DNA of 64,000 nt from assembly GCA_934438075.1 (NCBI GenBank), contig CAKSBF010000001.1, forward strand, positions 310,001-374,000, written 5' to 3'. Below are positions 40,022-49,131 of this stretch, one piece after another. This DNA is from an uncultured Clostridia bacterium. GTDB taxonomy: Bacteria > Bacillota > Clostridia > UBA1381 > UBA9506. Position 1 is the stretch's first letter. Every line of letters begins with the position of its first letter. Under the pieces are notes generated by a model that was not told the origin of the DNA, made no database searches, and saw only the letters and a program-made list of their open reading frames with translations. The translations under genes and the position numbers were made by a program.

Positions 40022-40891
40022 ATGCAAAATACAATCTCCATGAAACGCAAATTAAAGGATATTTTACTTAATGCTTTGATGATTTTTTCCACCGGCATTA
40101 TAGTTCTCCTTTTGCTGGGTCTGATCGGTTACGTGCTGTACCGCGGGGCCGGTCACATCACATGGGAGCTGCTGAGTACAAAGCCAAGCCTCGTGAGGGA
40201 AACAACGGGTATTCTGCCAAACATTTTAAATACGCTATACATCATATTGATTACCCTTATTATTGTGCTCCCTCTCGGTGTCGGCTCAGCAATCTATCTG
40301 AATGAATATGCGAAAAACAAAAAGGTAATTCACATCATAGAGCTTGCAACCGAAACACTGGCAGGGATTCCTTCCATTATATATGGTTTGGTGGGAATGT
40401 TGATCTTTGTACAATTTTTCCGTCTTGGCACCAGCCTTGTTGCCGGTGCAATGACATTGGTTATCATGACGCTTCCGACCATTATGCGTACAACCCAGGA
40501 AAGCCTGAAAACTGTGCCGATGGGCTACCGCGAAGGCTCCTTAGCCTTAGGCTCAGGAAAATGGCACATGATCAGAACAGTTGTGCTTCCCTCCTCTATT
40601 GACGGCATCGTGACAGGCTGTATTCTTTCGGTCGGAAGAATTGTCGGCGAAAGCGCCGCTCTCCTGTTCACCGCCGGAATGGCGAATGAAGTGATCAGTC
40701 TGTTTGGTGCTGTTTTGCCAAACAATGCAGGCTCCACACTTACCGTGGCTTTATATATGTACGCCAAAGAACGCGGAGATTTTGACATAGCCTTTGCCAT
40801 CGCCTCCATTCTTCTGGTTTTAACCTTTATCATTAACATGTCCGCAAAGCTGGCGGCAAGAAAACTGAAAAAAGGAGGCGGAGAAAAATGA
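40022..40891 (+). CDS. pstA: Phosphate ABC transporter permease PstA
   Basis: Second permease subunit, 289 residues, six predicted helices. The conserved ETLAGIPSIIYGLVGMLIFV and the ATPase contact loop LKTVPMGYREGSLALGSGKWHMIRTVVLPSSI are present. AAGGGTGAG precedes the ATG. Its stop overlaps pstB by 4 nt. Confidence 0.95.
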   Translation: MQNTISMKRKLKDILLNALMIFSTGIIVLLLLGLIGYVLYRGAGHITWELLSTKPSLVRETTGILPNILNTLYIILITLIIVLPLGVGSAIYLNEYAKNKKVIHIIELATETLAGIPSIIYGLVGMLIFVQFFRLGTSLVAGAMTLVIMTLPTIMRTTQESLKTVPMGYREGSLALGSGKWHMIRTVVLPSSIDGIVTGCILSVGRIVGESAALLFTAGMANEVISLFGAVLPNNAGSTLTVALYMYAKERGDFDIAFAIASILLVLTFIINMSAKLAARKLKKGGGEK

Positions 40892-41640
40892 ACGACATCA
40901 TAAAAGCTGAGGACTTAAATCTTTGGTATGACACAAATCACGCTCTGAAAAATATTAACATTGCATTGCCGGAAAAACAAATCACGGCACTCATCGGGCC
41001 GTCAGGCTGCGGAAAATCAACCTTTTTAAAAACCTTAAACCGCATGAACGACCTGGTGGAGGGCTGCCGGATTGAAGGAAAAGTATCGTTAAACGGCACG
41101 GATATTTACAGAGACATTGACGTTACGGTGCTGCGCAAGCGCGTGGGTATGGTATTTCAAAAGCCAAATCCCTTTCCGATGAGTATTTATGACAACATTG
41201 CTTATGGTCCCAGAATCCACGGCATCAAATCGAGAGTAAAGCTGGATGAAATCGTGGAACATTCGTTAAAACAGGCGGCAATCTGGGAGGAGTGTAAAGA
41301 TCGGCTGAAAAAAAGCGCTCTGTCCATGAGCGGCGGTCAGCAGCAGCGTCTCTGCATCGCAAGAGCGCTTGCCGTAGAACCGGAAGTATTATTGATGGAT
41401 GAACCCACCAGTGCACTCGACCCGATATCCACCTCAAAAATTGAGGATTTGGCGGCAGAGCTTAAAGATAAGTATACTATAGTCATGGTAACGCACAACA
41501 TGCAGCAGGCAGTGCGCGTCGCGGATAAGACGGCATTCTTTCTGCTTGGCGAAATTGTTGAGTTTGATGATACGGAAAAAATGTTTTCCGCACCTGCAGA
41601 TAAAAGAACCGAAGCATATATCACAGGGAGGTTTGGATGA
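40888..41640 (+). CDS. pstB: Phosphate ABC transporter ATP-binding protein PstB
   Basis: ATPase of the phosphate importer, 250 residues, cytoplasmic. Walker A GPSGCGKST (about 37), Q-loop VFQKPNPFPMSIYDNIAYG, signature LSMSGGQQQR (about 147), Walker B VLLMDEPTSALDP, H-loop MVTHNM. The PNPFPMSIYDN motif is diagnostic of PstB. It overlaps its neighbours on both sides by 4 nt. Confidence 0.97.
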   Translation: MNDIIKAEDLNLWYDTNHALKNINIALPEKQITALIGPSGCGKSTFLKTLNRMNDLVEGCRIEGKVSLNGTDIYRDIDVTVLRKRVGMVFQKPNPFPMSIYDNIAYGPRIHGIKSRVKLDEIVEHSLKQAAIWEECKDRLKKSALSMSGGQQQRLCIARALAVEPEVLLMDEPTSALDPISTSKIEDLAAELKDKYTIVMVTHNMQQAVRVADKTAFFLLGEIVEFDDTEKMFSAPADKRTEAYITGRFG

Positions 41641-42296
41641 TGAGAAACCATTTTGATATGCAGCTTGCTTTACTGAACACAGAACTGATTACCATGGGCG
41701 CACTGTGCGAAGACGCCATTTCTGCAGCAGCAAAATATCTCATAGAAAATGACAGCAATCTAAAGGACAGCGCATTTGAAGCAGAACGGCAGATTAACCA
41801 GAAGGAGCGCGATATTGAAAATCTTTGCATGAAACTGCTGTTGCAGCAACAGCCGGTTGCAACTGATTTGCGCACCATATCTTCTGCGCTGAAAATGATT
41901 TCCGACATGGAGCGTATCGGCGACCAGGCGTCAGACATTGCAGGAATCGTACCTTACGTCAGCGACAGCGGCATTGCGAGCACCGTCCACATCGCCGACA
42001 TGGCAAGAGCAACCATAAAAATGGTAACGGACAGTATTGATTCCTTTGTCAAAAAGGATGCCGGCATTGCCTATGAGGTGATCAAGCATGATGACATTGT
42101 AGACGCGCTGTTTTTAAAGGTAAAAGCTGAGCTGATTTCTGCGGTAAAGGAAGAACGCGACAACGCAGAGGCGCTGATTGATTTGCTGATGATTGCAAAA
42201 TATTTCGAACGCATAGGAGATCACGCGGAAAACATTGCCGAGTGGGTCATTTTTTCCATTACCGGAAAGCACAAGGATATTGAAGAAACGGAATAA
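41637..42296 (+). CDS. phoU: Phosphate signalling protein PhoU
   Basis: Links the Pst transporter to the PhoR kinase and represses the phosphate regulon when phosphate is plentiful. 219 residues forming two three-helix bundles, each with the metal motif: ISDMERIGDQASDIA (about 95) and AKYFERIGDHAENIAEW (about 185). GGAGG lies just before the start, inside the pstB end. Confidence 0.96.
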   Translation: MMRNHFDMQLALLNTELITMGALCEDAISAAAKYLIENDSNLKDSAFEAERQINQKERDIENLCMKLLLQQQPVATDLRTISSALKMISDMERIGDQASDIAGIVPYVSDSGIASTVHIADMARATIKMVTDSIDSFVKKDAGIAYEVIKHDDIVDALFLKVKAELISAVKEERDNAEALIDLLMIAKYFERIGDHAENIAEWVIFSITGKHKDIEETE

Positions 42297-42349
42297 TTGT
42301 GTTACAATAAAGGCAAACAAAAGCTGTAGGCAATAAGGCGGTGAATATA

Positions 42350-43030
42350 ATGATTTATTTGGTTGAAGATGACGATAACATCCGCAAACTCATTTGTTAC
42401 GCTTTGTCCAAGGAAGGTTATGAAGTGAGGGGATTCGGTTTTCCTCACGAGTTTTGGGCAGCAACGGCACAACATATGCCCGAACTGGTTATGCTGGATA
42501 TTATGCTGCCCGAGGAGGACGGTCTTTCCATTTTGCAAAGGCTGCGTTCCGACCCATCCACGGAAAATCTGCCCGTTATTATGCTCACGGCAAAAGGCAG
42601 TGAGTATGATAAAGTAACGGGGCTTGATATGGGTGCGGATGACTACATTGCAAAGCCTTTCGGCATGACGGAGCTGGTCGCCAGAGTGAGGGCATTGCTG
42701 CGCCGAGCGGGAAAAAAGAAAGAAGCTGCGGCATATCACTGCGGCGCACTTTGCGTTCTGCCGGAAAAACATATTGTACGGGTAGATGAAAAAGAAATTG
42801 AACTTTCTTTTAAGGAATATTCACTGTTATTAGCGTTGCTTGAAGCAAACGGAAACGTTGTCCCGCGCGACACGCTGCTGACAAAGGTCTGGGGCGAATA
42901 TTACACCGAGTCCCGCACGCTCGACGTTCACATCAGACGGCTGCGCATAAAATTAGGCGACGCCGGAAATCTCATTAAAACAGTAAAAAATATAGGTTAT
43001 AAAATCGGAGGCGAAGACTTTGACAAATAA
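42350..43030 (+). CDS. phoP: Response regulator, PhoP/OmpR family
   Basis: DNA-binding regulator of the phosphate regulon, 226 residues. The receiver domain has the acidic pocket EDDDN, phospho-Asp in LVMLDIMLP (about 50), Thr in MLTAKG and Lys in IAKPFG. The winged-helix domain has ELSFKEYSLLLALLEANGNVV and SRTLDVHIRRLRIKLG. The frame opens at a GTG (42341), but the ATG at 42350 gives the standard receiver start MIYLVEDD and better spacing from AGGCGGTG. Its end overlaps the kinase gene. PhoP-like boxes lie before pstS. Confidence 0.93.
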   Translation: MIYLVEDDDNIRKLICYALSKEGYEVRGFGFPHEFWAATAQHMPELVMLDIMLPEEDGLSILQRLRSDPSTENLPVIMLTAKGSEYDKVTGLDMGADDYIAKPFGMTELVARVRALLRRAGKKKEAAAYHCGALCVLPEKHIVRVDEKEIELSFKEYSLLLALLEANGNVVPRDTLLTKVWGEYYTESRTLDVHIRRLRIKLGDAGNLIKTVKNIGYKIGGEDFDK

Positions 43031-44675
43031 AATATTTCGTTCAACTTTTTGTACATCTGTCCTCGTCCTGCTTGCCAGTTTACTGTTGATTTTTAATATT
43101 CTATTTAACTTTTTTGAAAATCAGCTGAAAAAAGAACTGGAGAGTGAAGCGAATTATATTGAATATGCCATTCAAGACGGGTATGAAGATTTTTTTCAAA
43201 ATTTTTCTTCCGATACTAAGCGCATTACGCTGATTAGAGCTGACGGCACAGTGCTTGCCGATACGGTTGCCGATGCGGAATCGCTTGAAAATCATGCCGA
43301 CCGCGCCGAATTTCAAGAGGCGATGAAAAACGGCAGCGGCACCAGTGTGCGTTATTCCGGCACGCTGACCGAAAAGGCCGTCTACTACGCAAAAAAAATA
43401 AATACCGATACGGTACTGCGTGTCTCTGCCATACAATACAGCGCATTTGCCATTCTGCTCGGTCTGACACAGTCCATTGCGCTTGTGCTGGTGCTTGCCT
43501 TTGCACTGTCGCTCATTCTTTCCTCAAAGGCATCTAAAAACGCTATGAAACCAATTAATGCAATCGATGTGGAGCATCCGGAAGAAAGCGACACCTATGA
43601 AGAACTGACACCACTTCTGCACAAAATAGCCAACCAAAAACGAACCATAGCAAAGCAACTGGAACAAGCACAAAAAATGCAAGAGGAATTTCGACTGATT
43701 ACCGAAAATATGAATGAAGGGTTTTTGGTGATTGACAAAAACGCCAACTTGCTGTCACACAACAGCGCCGCACTGCGGCTGTTGGATGCACAAGAAACCG
43801 ACAGCAATGTACTTGCGCTGAACCGATCCGGCAGTTTTCGAGAGGTAGTCGCTGCCGCACTGGGCGGCAGACGTTCGGAAAAACCAATGCAGCACGAGGG
43901 TAAAACCTATAACTTAATCGCCAATCCTGTATTTGATAAAGAAAAATTAATCGGCGCAGTCATTGTGATTATTGATATCACGGAAAATGCCGAACGGGAA
44001 GCATTGCGCCGCGAATTTACAGCAAATGTATCACACGAACTGAAAACGCCGCTCACCTCCATTTCCGGTTTCGCCGAGCTGATGAAAGACGGAGGAATGC
44101 CGGAACAAACCATGCGCGACTTTTCTTTATCCATTTACGAAGAGGCACAGAGGCTCATCGCGCTTGTCAATGACATTATAAAAATTTCGGAGTTGGATGA
44201 GCGAAGCGAACAATTGACCGCCGAAGAGGTTGACCTTTATGACGTAGCCTCTGATGTAATAAAGCGGCTGAAAATGAGCGCTGAAAAAAAACATGTCACA
44301 TTAGTTCTAAACGGCGGAAGTGCTCCCGTTTGGGGTGTGCGCCGAATACTGGAAGAAATGATTTACAACCTTTGCGACAACGCCATTAAATATAATAAGG
44401 AAAACGGTACCGCCAATATCACCGTCCACAGCACAGATGACAATACCACTTTGACAGTACAGGATACCGGCATAGGGATCCCGCAGGGCATGCAAAACAG
44501 AGTGTTTGAACGGTTTTTCCGTGTTGACAAAAGCCGTTCGAAAGCCGAGGGCGGAACCGGACTTGGACTCTCCATTGTCAAGCATGGCGCCATTTATCAC
44601 AATGCAGGGATTTCTTTAAAAAGCGAACCTCAGATAGGCACAACGGTTACGCTCACTTTCCCCAATGAGCTGTAA
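43020..44675 (+). CDS. phoR: Sensor histidine kinase, PhoR-type
   Basis: Membrane sensor kinase for the regulator upstream, 551 residues. Two membrane helices (about 11-31 and 143-166) flank an extracytoplasmic domain. A PAS domain follows (about 220-325, ENMNEGFLVIDKNANLLSHN). The phospho-acceptor His is in ANVSHELKTPLTSISG (about 340). ATP-binding boxes are NLCDNAIKYNKENG, DTGIGIP and GTGLGLSIVKHG. The start is TTG with GGAGG 8 nt upstream, within the phoP end. A strong terminator closes the operon. Confidence 0.94.
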   Translation: MTNKIFRSTFCTSVLVLLASLLLIFNILFNFFENQLKKELESEANYIEYAIQDGYEDFFQNFSSDTKRITLIRADGTVLADTVADAESLENHADRAEFQEAMKNGSGTSVRYSGTLTEKAVYYAKKINTDTVLRVSAIQYSAFAILLGLTQSIALVLVLAFALSLILSSKASKNAMKPINAIDVEHPEESDTYEELTPLLHKIANQKRTIAKQLEQAQKMQEEFRLITENMNEGFLVIDKNANLLSHNSAALRLLDAQETDSNVLALNRSGSFREVVAAALGGRRSEKPMQHEGKTYNLIANPVFDKEKLIGAVIVIIDITENAEREALRREFTANVSHELKTPLTSISGFAELMKDGGMPEQTMRDFSLSIYEEAQRLIALVNDIIKISELDERSEQLTAEEVDLYDVASDVIKRLKMSAEKKHVTLVLNGGSAPVWGVRRILEEMIYNLCDNAIKYNKENGTANITVHSTDDNTTLTVQDTGIGIPQGMQNRVFERFFRVDKSRSKAEGGTGLGLSIVKHGAIYHNAGISLKSEPQIGTTVTLTFPNEL

Positions 44676-44691
44676 GAAATTCACACATAAC

Positions 44692-44728
44692 AAAAAAGAT
44701 GCGGCTGAAAATACAGCCGCATCTTTTT
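44692..44728. terminator. Bidirectional terminator between phoR and the HPr-kinase-like gene
   Basis: Perfect 10-bp stem GATGCGGCTG / CAGCCGCATC (44698-44723) preceded by A6 and followed by T5, so it works for both convergent transcripts. Confidence 0.95.
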
Positions 44729-44742
44729 GTTGTATATGGACT

Positions 44743-45627
44743 TTAAAACAGCTCTGTCTTTACCAAATCCACAGCCTCACGCGAAATAGTGCAGTTCAGT
44801 TCATAGGTTGGCACCACAGAAACCATCTCCGCCGCTGCGTCAAGTGATTTTTGCATCATATCGGCAAGCACGGGCCGGCGAATACCCTCCAATAAGCGAA
44901 ATGCTGCCTCCGCACCGTTTAGGCGGCGCAGACTGTTTTCCGGCGCTTGATTTAAAAATACAATCGCACGAATCGGCGCACTCACATTTTCGTTTGTCTG
45001 TGTTTTTCCGCACCAGGGCGTACCGTAAGCATATGCCGTTGTGCTGCCGTTTCCGTCATCTTTCAGACGGATTGCCGGCAGGTCATCGTTAATAATGAGC
45101 GTCTCAGGATAATATTTTTTCCATAGGCGCGTATGTGTTGACTTTCCTGTACCGGAACGTGCAGAAAATAAAACCGCCTGTCCCTTGTACATAATGCACG
45201 AAGCATGGAGCACCATGCCGCCGTGCCGGTGCAGCACATACGGAAAAGTTTCACCCACCACGTTAAAAGCACGCATATTTTTATCCAGACCGCAAAAATC
45301 CTCACGACACAGCTCGCCGCTGATTTGAGACCAGTCCTCATTGGTACGGATACAGTTTATGATCTTTTCGGAAAATTCCGGGACACGGTCCACCATGGCA
45401 CAGCCGCCGTCTGCCGTGTGCATCCAGAGCCGCTTGTTTACCTCTACACAGTCGGTCATGTTCGGCACGGCAATATCCTCACATTCCTGCCGAATTTGAT
45501 ATCGAATATCCGCCGTTTTCCCTTCCGGCAAACCCTCTATGCGGTAATCCTTCATTCTCCCGATACCGATTTGCGGCCAGTCGCCGTCAATCTGCAAAAA
45601 AAGATCCGCAATTTTATAATAATACAC
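44743..45627 (-). CDS. HPr-kinase-like protein (P-loop), candidate peptide kinase
   Basis: 294 residues. The C-terminal half has the HPr kinase/PEP-carboxykinase-like fold: HASCIMY (about 141), P-loop SARSGTGKST (155-164), acidic INDDLPAIR (about 180) and GTPWCGKT (202-209). It lacks the N-terminal domain and signature of true HprK, so it is not the carbon-catabolite enzyme. Similar kinases stand in lasso-peptide loci, where they phosphorylate a C-terminal Ser of the precursor. Here the gene lies directly downstream of a 52-aa precursor-like peptide. The start is GTG with GGGGG 7 nt before it. The substrate is inferred. Confidence 0.8.
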   Translation of the reverse strand: MYYYKIADLFLQIDGDWPQIGIGRMKDYRIEGLPEGKTADIRYQIRQECEDIAVPNMTDCVEVNKRLWMHTADGGCAMVDRVPEFSEKIINCIRTNEDWSQISGELCREDFCGLDKNMRAFNVVGETFPYVLHRHGGMVLHASCIMYKGQAVLFSARSGTGKSTHTRLWKKYYPETLIINDDLPAIRLKDDGNGSTTAYAYGTPWCGKTQTNENVSAPIRAIVFLNQAPENSLRRLNGAEAAFRLLEGIRRPVLADMMQKSLDAAAEMVSVVPTYELNCTISREAVDLVKTELF

Positions 45628-45677
45628 TGTATATCCCCCGTTTTGTTGTTCTCATGTTTTGAAGAAAACCATAAGTT

Positions 45678-45709
45678 AAAAAAATAGGGCTGACTTTTTC
45701 AGCCAGCCC
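45678..45709 (-). terminator. Terminator between the small peptide and the kinase genes
   Basis: GGGCTG...CAGCCC hairpin (45687-45709) followed on the minus strand by TA-T7. It would give many more transcripts of the small peptide than of the kinase, the usual arrangement for precursor peptides and their modifying enzymes. Confidence 0.85.
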
Positions 45710-45723
45710 ATAAATATCTTTAA

Positions 45724-45882
45724 TTAGTGGTTCATAGAACCTGCACCGGCAAGCAAATCATACTCGGTAATCATAACTTTTTTTGCCGCATCCCATTTTG
45801 CGTTTGCTTTTGCACTGGCAGCAATATTCTCCGTTACACGAAGCTCAAAAACTTCTACTAACGGTTTTGTATAAGTTTTCAT
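45724..45882 (-). CDS. 52-aa precursor-like peptide
   Basis: Not recognised as a named family. GGGAGG lies 8 nt before the ATG, so it is very probably translated. The sequence starts MKTYTKPLVEVFELRVTENI, continues with an Ala/Lys-rich centre (AASAKANAKWDAAKK) and ends ITEYDLLAGAGSMNH. The opening resembles leader peptides of ribosomal peptide products (Y-x2-P-L...EV pattern, like the YxxP motif of lasso leaders). Ser49 near the C-terminus is a possible phosphorylation site for the kinase downstream. No cyclase, peptidase or transporter is adjacent, so a full lasso pathway is not supported. Confidence 0.72.
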   Translation of the reverse strand: MKTYTKPLVEVFELRVTENIAASAKANAKWDAAKKVMITEYDLLAGAGSMNH

Positions 45883-45941
45883 CTAAAATTCCTCCCATAC
45901 AATAAAGATAAATTATTATTTTCTACTCCGTTAGAGAAGTA

Positions 45942-46964
45942 TTATTTAATTTCAGCAACTTCACCGAAAATAACTCCGGTATCTGTTTCTGCATATGCAA
46001 GACCGTACATTGCAGTGCTGGTAATAAATTGTTTATAATCTTCCGCTACGGTGCCGCTCATATCTTCGAGCAACTCGATTGCAAAAGAACCGTCACTACC
46101 AACAGCCAAAGCTTTAAACTTACCGATTCTAGAAGTGGACTCAACAATACTAGCCTTACCTGAAGTCTTTTGTGCTTCCAGTGCTGTACTATCAGCAGAA
46201 ATAAACATACCAGCCTCTTTCACAGAACCGGCTACCTTAGCGCGAGCCAATACGTTATTGTTAGCGCCCTCCGCATAGCTAACGCTTCCGCCCGATGTAC
46301 CGGTTGTTGCACTTGCAGCTACTGTTGTCTCAATTGCTTTAAAAGAAAAAGCTACTTTTGCATCAGCTGTTAATCCGCTGATTGTTACCAAATTATCAGT
46401 AAGGGTCAAACCTTCCTTCTCAACACCATTGACTGTCACTTTATCAAGAGTATAACCTGGGTCAGCTGTTACTGCAAAAGTAACTTCACCGGCTGTCGTA
46501 ACCGAACCGCTTGTATCAGCAGCATTGCTAACAATTGCATAAGCCGTACCATGCTCTCCGGAACTATAAGTAATAGTAAAGTCATTTACTTTCAACGTTG
46601 TAGCATCCGTCAGGCTACTGTCATTTGCGATACTTGCAGTACCAACTCTTACTGTAGAACCTGTTGCAGTTATAATTTTTGATTTTGCATCGGTAAAGCT
46701 AAAGCTCACCGCACCATGTTCATCCGCAGTGTCCTGATCAATGTAGTAAATTGTGCTGTTGTCATAAGTAGTTGCTCCGGTCTGATGAACCAAAAAAGCA
46801 ACCTCTTCATTTGCTGCTGCACCCGTTACATCCGCCGTTACCGTAACATCATCGCCGCTGTAAGTCGTGCCAACAGAAACGCTAGCTGCAAACGCTGTCA
46901 TTGACATTGCGCTTGCTGTCGCTGCAGCGATAAGCGCTGCAAAAACTTTCATACCCTTTCTCAT
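45942..46964 (-). CDS. Secreted beta-sandwich surface protein
   Basis: 340 residues with a Sec signal peptide (MRKGMKVFAALIAAATASAM..., cut expected after AFA near residue 26). The mature part is rich in Thr, Ser, Ala and Val and looks like stacked beta-sandwich domains. Residues about 130-210 contain a bacterial-repeat-like module (GEHGTAYAI ... ADPGYTLDKVTVNGVEK). No sorting signal (LPxTG), S-layer domain or catalytic motif is seen, so it is probably released or loosely held at the surface. The ATG at 46964 is used; the frame extends 7 codons further without a ribosome site. It has a consensus promoter and is followed by the small peptide gene. Confidence 0.75.
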   Translation of the reverse strand: MRKGMKVFAALIAAATASAMSMTAFAASVSVGTTYSGDDVTVTADVTGAAANEEVAFLVHQTGATTYDNSTIYYIDQDTADEHGAVSFSFTDAKSKIITATGSTVRVGTASIANDSSLTDATTLKVNDFTITYSSGEHGTAYAIVSNAADTSGSVTTAGEVTFAVTADPGYTLDKVTVNGVEKEGLTLTDNLVTISGLTADAKVAFSFKAIETTVAASATTGTSGGSVSYAEGANNNVLARAKVAGSVKEAGMFISADSTALEAQKTSGKASIVESTSRIGKFKALAVGSDGSFAIELLEDMSGTVAEDYKQFITSTAMYGLAYAETDTGVIFGEVAEIK

Positions 46965-47033
46965 CAAATCACACCCATCTTTCATATAGATTTTTTAAAT
47001 TGTACTAGACCTACCCTTTTTCTAGTCACTACT

Positions 47034-47062
47034 ATTATAACTAATTTTTTTTTGCTTGTCAA
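47034..47062 (-). promoter_or_regulatory. Consensus promoter of the secreted-protein locus
   Basis: Minus strand TTGACA (47057-47062), 17-bp A-rich spacer, TATAAT (47034-47039). The leader has an ACTAG / CTAGT hairpin at about 47007-47029. The stretch 47063-47221 upstream holds no gene or clear signal that I can see. Confidence 0.9.
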
Positions 47063-47221
47063 TAAAAATTCTGTAAGATTTCCCATGTTTTTTTTGTTTC
47101 TACATATTTAACAAATCACAGGGCGGTAATTTGTATAAAATTACGAGGACAATGAATGAAGGGTGCGATTCCTTTGAACATGCGCGCTTTGCAGATGCCG
47201 ATCCAAATAAATTCTTTTATT

Positions 47222-48928
47222 TTAACTTTCCACTTTTAATGCTGTGCTGTTTCCTCCGTTTGCGCTCATTACACCGGCAGGGACAAAACCGCTTGCCGCG
47301 GCAGTTTCCTCCGGCAGTGACCTTTCATGAAATACACGGTCGAGCAGCTCGTCCACTGTCTCAACGGGCACAACAGCGATTCCCTTATCGTGCAATGTTT
47401 CCTTATCATTTTCCTTCGGAATGAACACAGTTTTCACCCCTGCCGCACGTGCCGCCTCAACCTTTTCCGCCACACCGCCGACGGGTTTTACTCTGCCGTG
47501 GATGGAAAGCTCTCCCGTCATGGCGTATAGTGAAGATACCGGTTTTTCAAACACTGCCGAATAAACCGCTGTAAAAATGGCGATTCCTGCCGAAGGACCG
47601 TCTACGGGCATACCTCCCGGGAAATTGACGTGCAAATGATAACGAGTCGCATCCACACCATATCTCTGTGACAATACCGTTATCATATTTTCCACCGAAG
47701 CGCGCGCCGTACTCTTACGCAGCAGCTTTTGTCCTTTGCCTTCCAGCTCCTCACGCTCAACAATGCCCGTTACCGTCAAAGTGCCGCAGCCCTGCTCGCA
47801 GCGCGAGGCCTCTGCCTCTATCTCCATGACCGTGCCCTGCATGGCTCCGCTGACCGCCAAGCCGTTCACAGCGCCGATTTCCGAAATATCCTCTACCTTT
47901 TTGTCACAGCGCGGCGCATAGTGGCCAAATTCCAGTACCCATTCCACATCTTTTTTTTCAATCTGGCGCCGATTTTCCAGCATCGCCGCCGAACCGGCTA
48001 TCTGTACCACATTGACTGCGTCCCTACCGTTTTGCGCATAATCTGCCACAGTTTCCAGAGCCGTTGTGCTGATTTTAAAAGCACCCTTGCGCGCCGCATC
48101 AAAAGCGATTTTCATTACTTCGGAACGTGTAAGCGAGCGGAAAAAGATTTCCACACACCTCGAACGGATTGCCGGCGGTATCTCCTCCGGGCTGCGCGTG
48201 GTTGCACCAATCAAGCGAAAATCGGCAGGCAAGCCCTTTTGAAAAATTTCATGCACATGCGGCGGTATATCGCGGTTTCCCACGGAATAATAAGCGGATT
48301 CCAAAAAAACCTTTCTGTCCTCCAGCACCTTTAAAAGCTTGTTCATCTGAATCGGGTGCAGTTCGCCTATTTCATCGATAAACAACACACCACCATGCGC
48401 CTTTGTCACTGCGCCCGGTTTTGGCTGAGGAACTCCCGCCGGACCGTAAGCGCCCGCACCCTGATAAATGGGATCATGAACCGACCCGATGAGAGGATCG
48501 GCAATCCCCCGTTCATCAAAGCGCATAGTTGTCGCATCCATTTCTACAAATTTTGCATTCGGTTCAAAGGGCGAACAGTCCGAGTGCGCCGCTTCTTTTA
48601 ATACCACTCTTGCCGCCGCTGTTTTGCCGACTCCCGGAGGTCCATAGATAATGACATGCTGCGGATTGGGACCGCACAGCGCTGCACGCAGCGCACGCAG
48701 ACCATCCTCCTGCCCCACGATATCAGACAAACTTTGCGGTCTTGTCTTTTCCGCCAGCGGCTCTGACAGCCTTATCTTTCGCAGCCGGCGCAGTTTTTCC
48801 AGTTCGTGCGCCGAATCTTTCTCCAAGCTGCTTCTTCCCGATTGCTGAGATCGCAGCAAATTAAAAAAATAGATTCCCATTACCACCGTAAAAAATAGTT
48901 GTGTTGTGAGCAATAATATTTGAAACAA
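47222..48928 (-). CDS. lonB: ATP-dependent protease LonB
   Basis: Membrane-anchored Lon-family protease of Firmicutes, expressed in the forespore in Bacillus. 568 residues. N-terminal membrane helix (about 3-25), AAA+ ATPase (Walker A YGPPGVGKTAA, about 95; Walker B GGVLFIDEIGELHP), and C-terminal Ser/Lys protease domain with catalytic Ser in PVDGPSAGIA (about 455) and Lys in VKPVGGVAEKVEAA. The start is a TTG at 48928 with AAAGGAGG 7 nt upstream, which gives MFQILLLTTQLFF; the longer frame from 48982 has no ribosome site. Confidence 0.92.
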   Translation of the reverse strand: MFQILLLTTQLFFTVVMGIYFFNLLRSQQSGRSSLEKDSAHELEKLRRLRKIRLSEPLAEKTRPQSLSDIVGQEDGLRALRAALCGPNPQHVIIYGPPGVGKTAAARVVLKEAAHSDCSPFEPNAKFVEMDATTMRFDERGIADPLIGSVHDPIYQGAGAYGPAGVPQPKPGAVTKAHGGVLFIDEIGELHPIQMNKLLKVLEDRKVFLESAYYSVGNRDIPPHVHEIFQKGLPADFRLIGATTRSPEEIPPAIRSRCVEIFFRSLTRSEVMKIAFDAARKGAFKISTTALETVADYAQNGRDAVNVVQIAGSAAMLENRRQIEKKDVEWVLEFGHYAPRCDKKVEDISEIGAVNGLAVSGAMQGTVMEIEAEASRCEQGCGTLTVTGIVEREELEGKGQKLLRKSTARASVENMITVLSQRYGVDATRYHLHVNFPGGMPVDGPSAGIAIFTAVYSAVFEKPVSSLYAMTGELSIHGRVKPVGGVAEKVEAARAAGVKTVFIPKENDKETLHDKGIAVVPVETVDELLDRVFHERSLPEETAAASGFVPAGVMSANGGNSTALKVES

Positions 48929-49067
48929 CGTACTGCCTCCTTTATCGGGGCTGTGAAAACGGGCAGAACACAGCCTGCACATTTTTCTAAATCCCTTTTT
49001 TCATCTCTTTTATTATAAACAGACCGCAAAAAATAATACTTCCTTATTAATATTCATAAAAATTTCA

Positions 49068-49096
49068 TTGAATTTAACAGCAGCATATGTTACAAT
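49068..49096 (+). promoter_or_regulatory. Promoter of the yqhQ-prmC pair
   Basis: TTGAAT (49068-49073), 17-bp spacer, TACAAT (49091-49096). Confidence 0.65.
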
Positions 49097-49131
49097 AGAA
49101 AAAGCATAGTATTGAGAAAGTTGGGACGAAT

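Noticed and set aside
44743..45627. Genuine HPr kinase/phosphorylase (HprK)
   Set aside because: The N-terminal HprK domain and its surrounding motif are missing; only the P-loop domain is similar.
44743..45882. Complete lasso-peptide biosynthetic cluster
   Set aside because: No asparagine-synthetase-like cyclase, B-protein protease or ABC exporter is adjacent; only the kinase-like protein and a peptide are present.
47007..47029. Riboswitch in the leader of the secreted-protein gene
   Set aside because: Only a small ACTAG/CTAGT hairpin is present; no known aptamer core.
47131..47424. Open frame opposite the lonB 3' end
   Set aside because: Mostly antisense to lonB, without a ribosome site; no similarity recognised.
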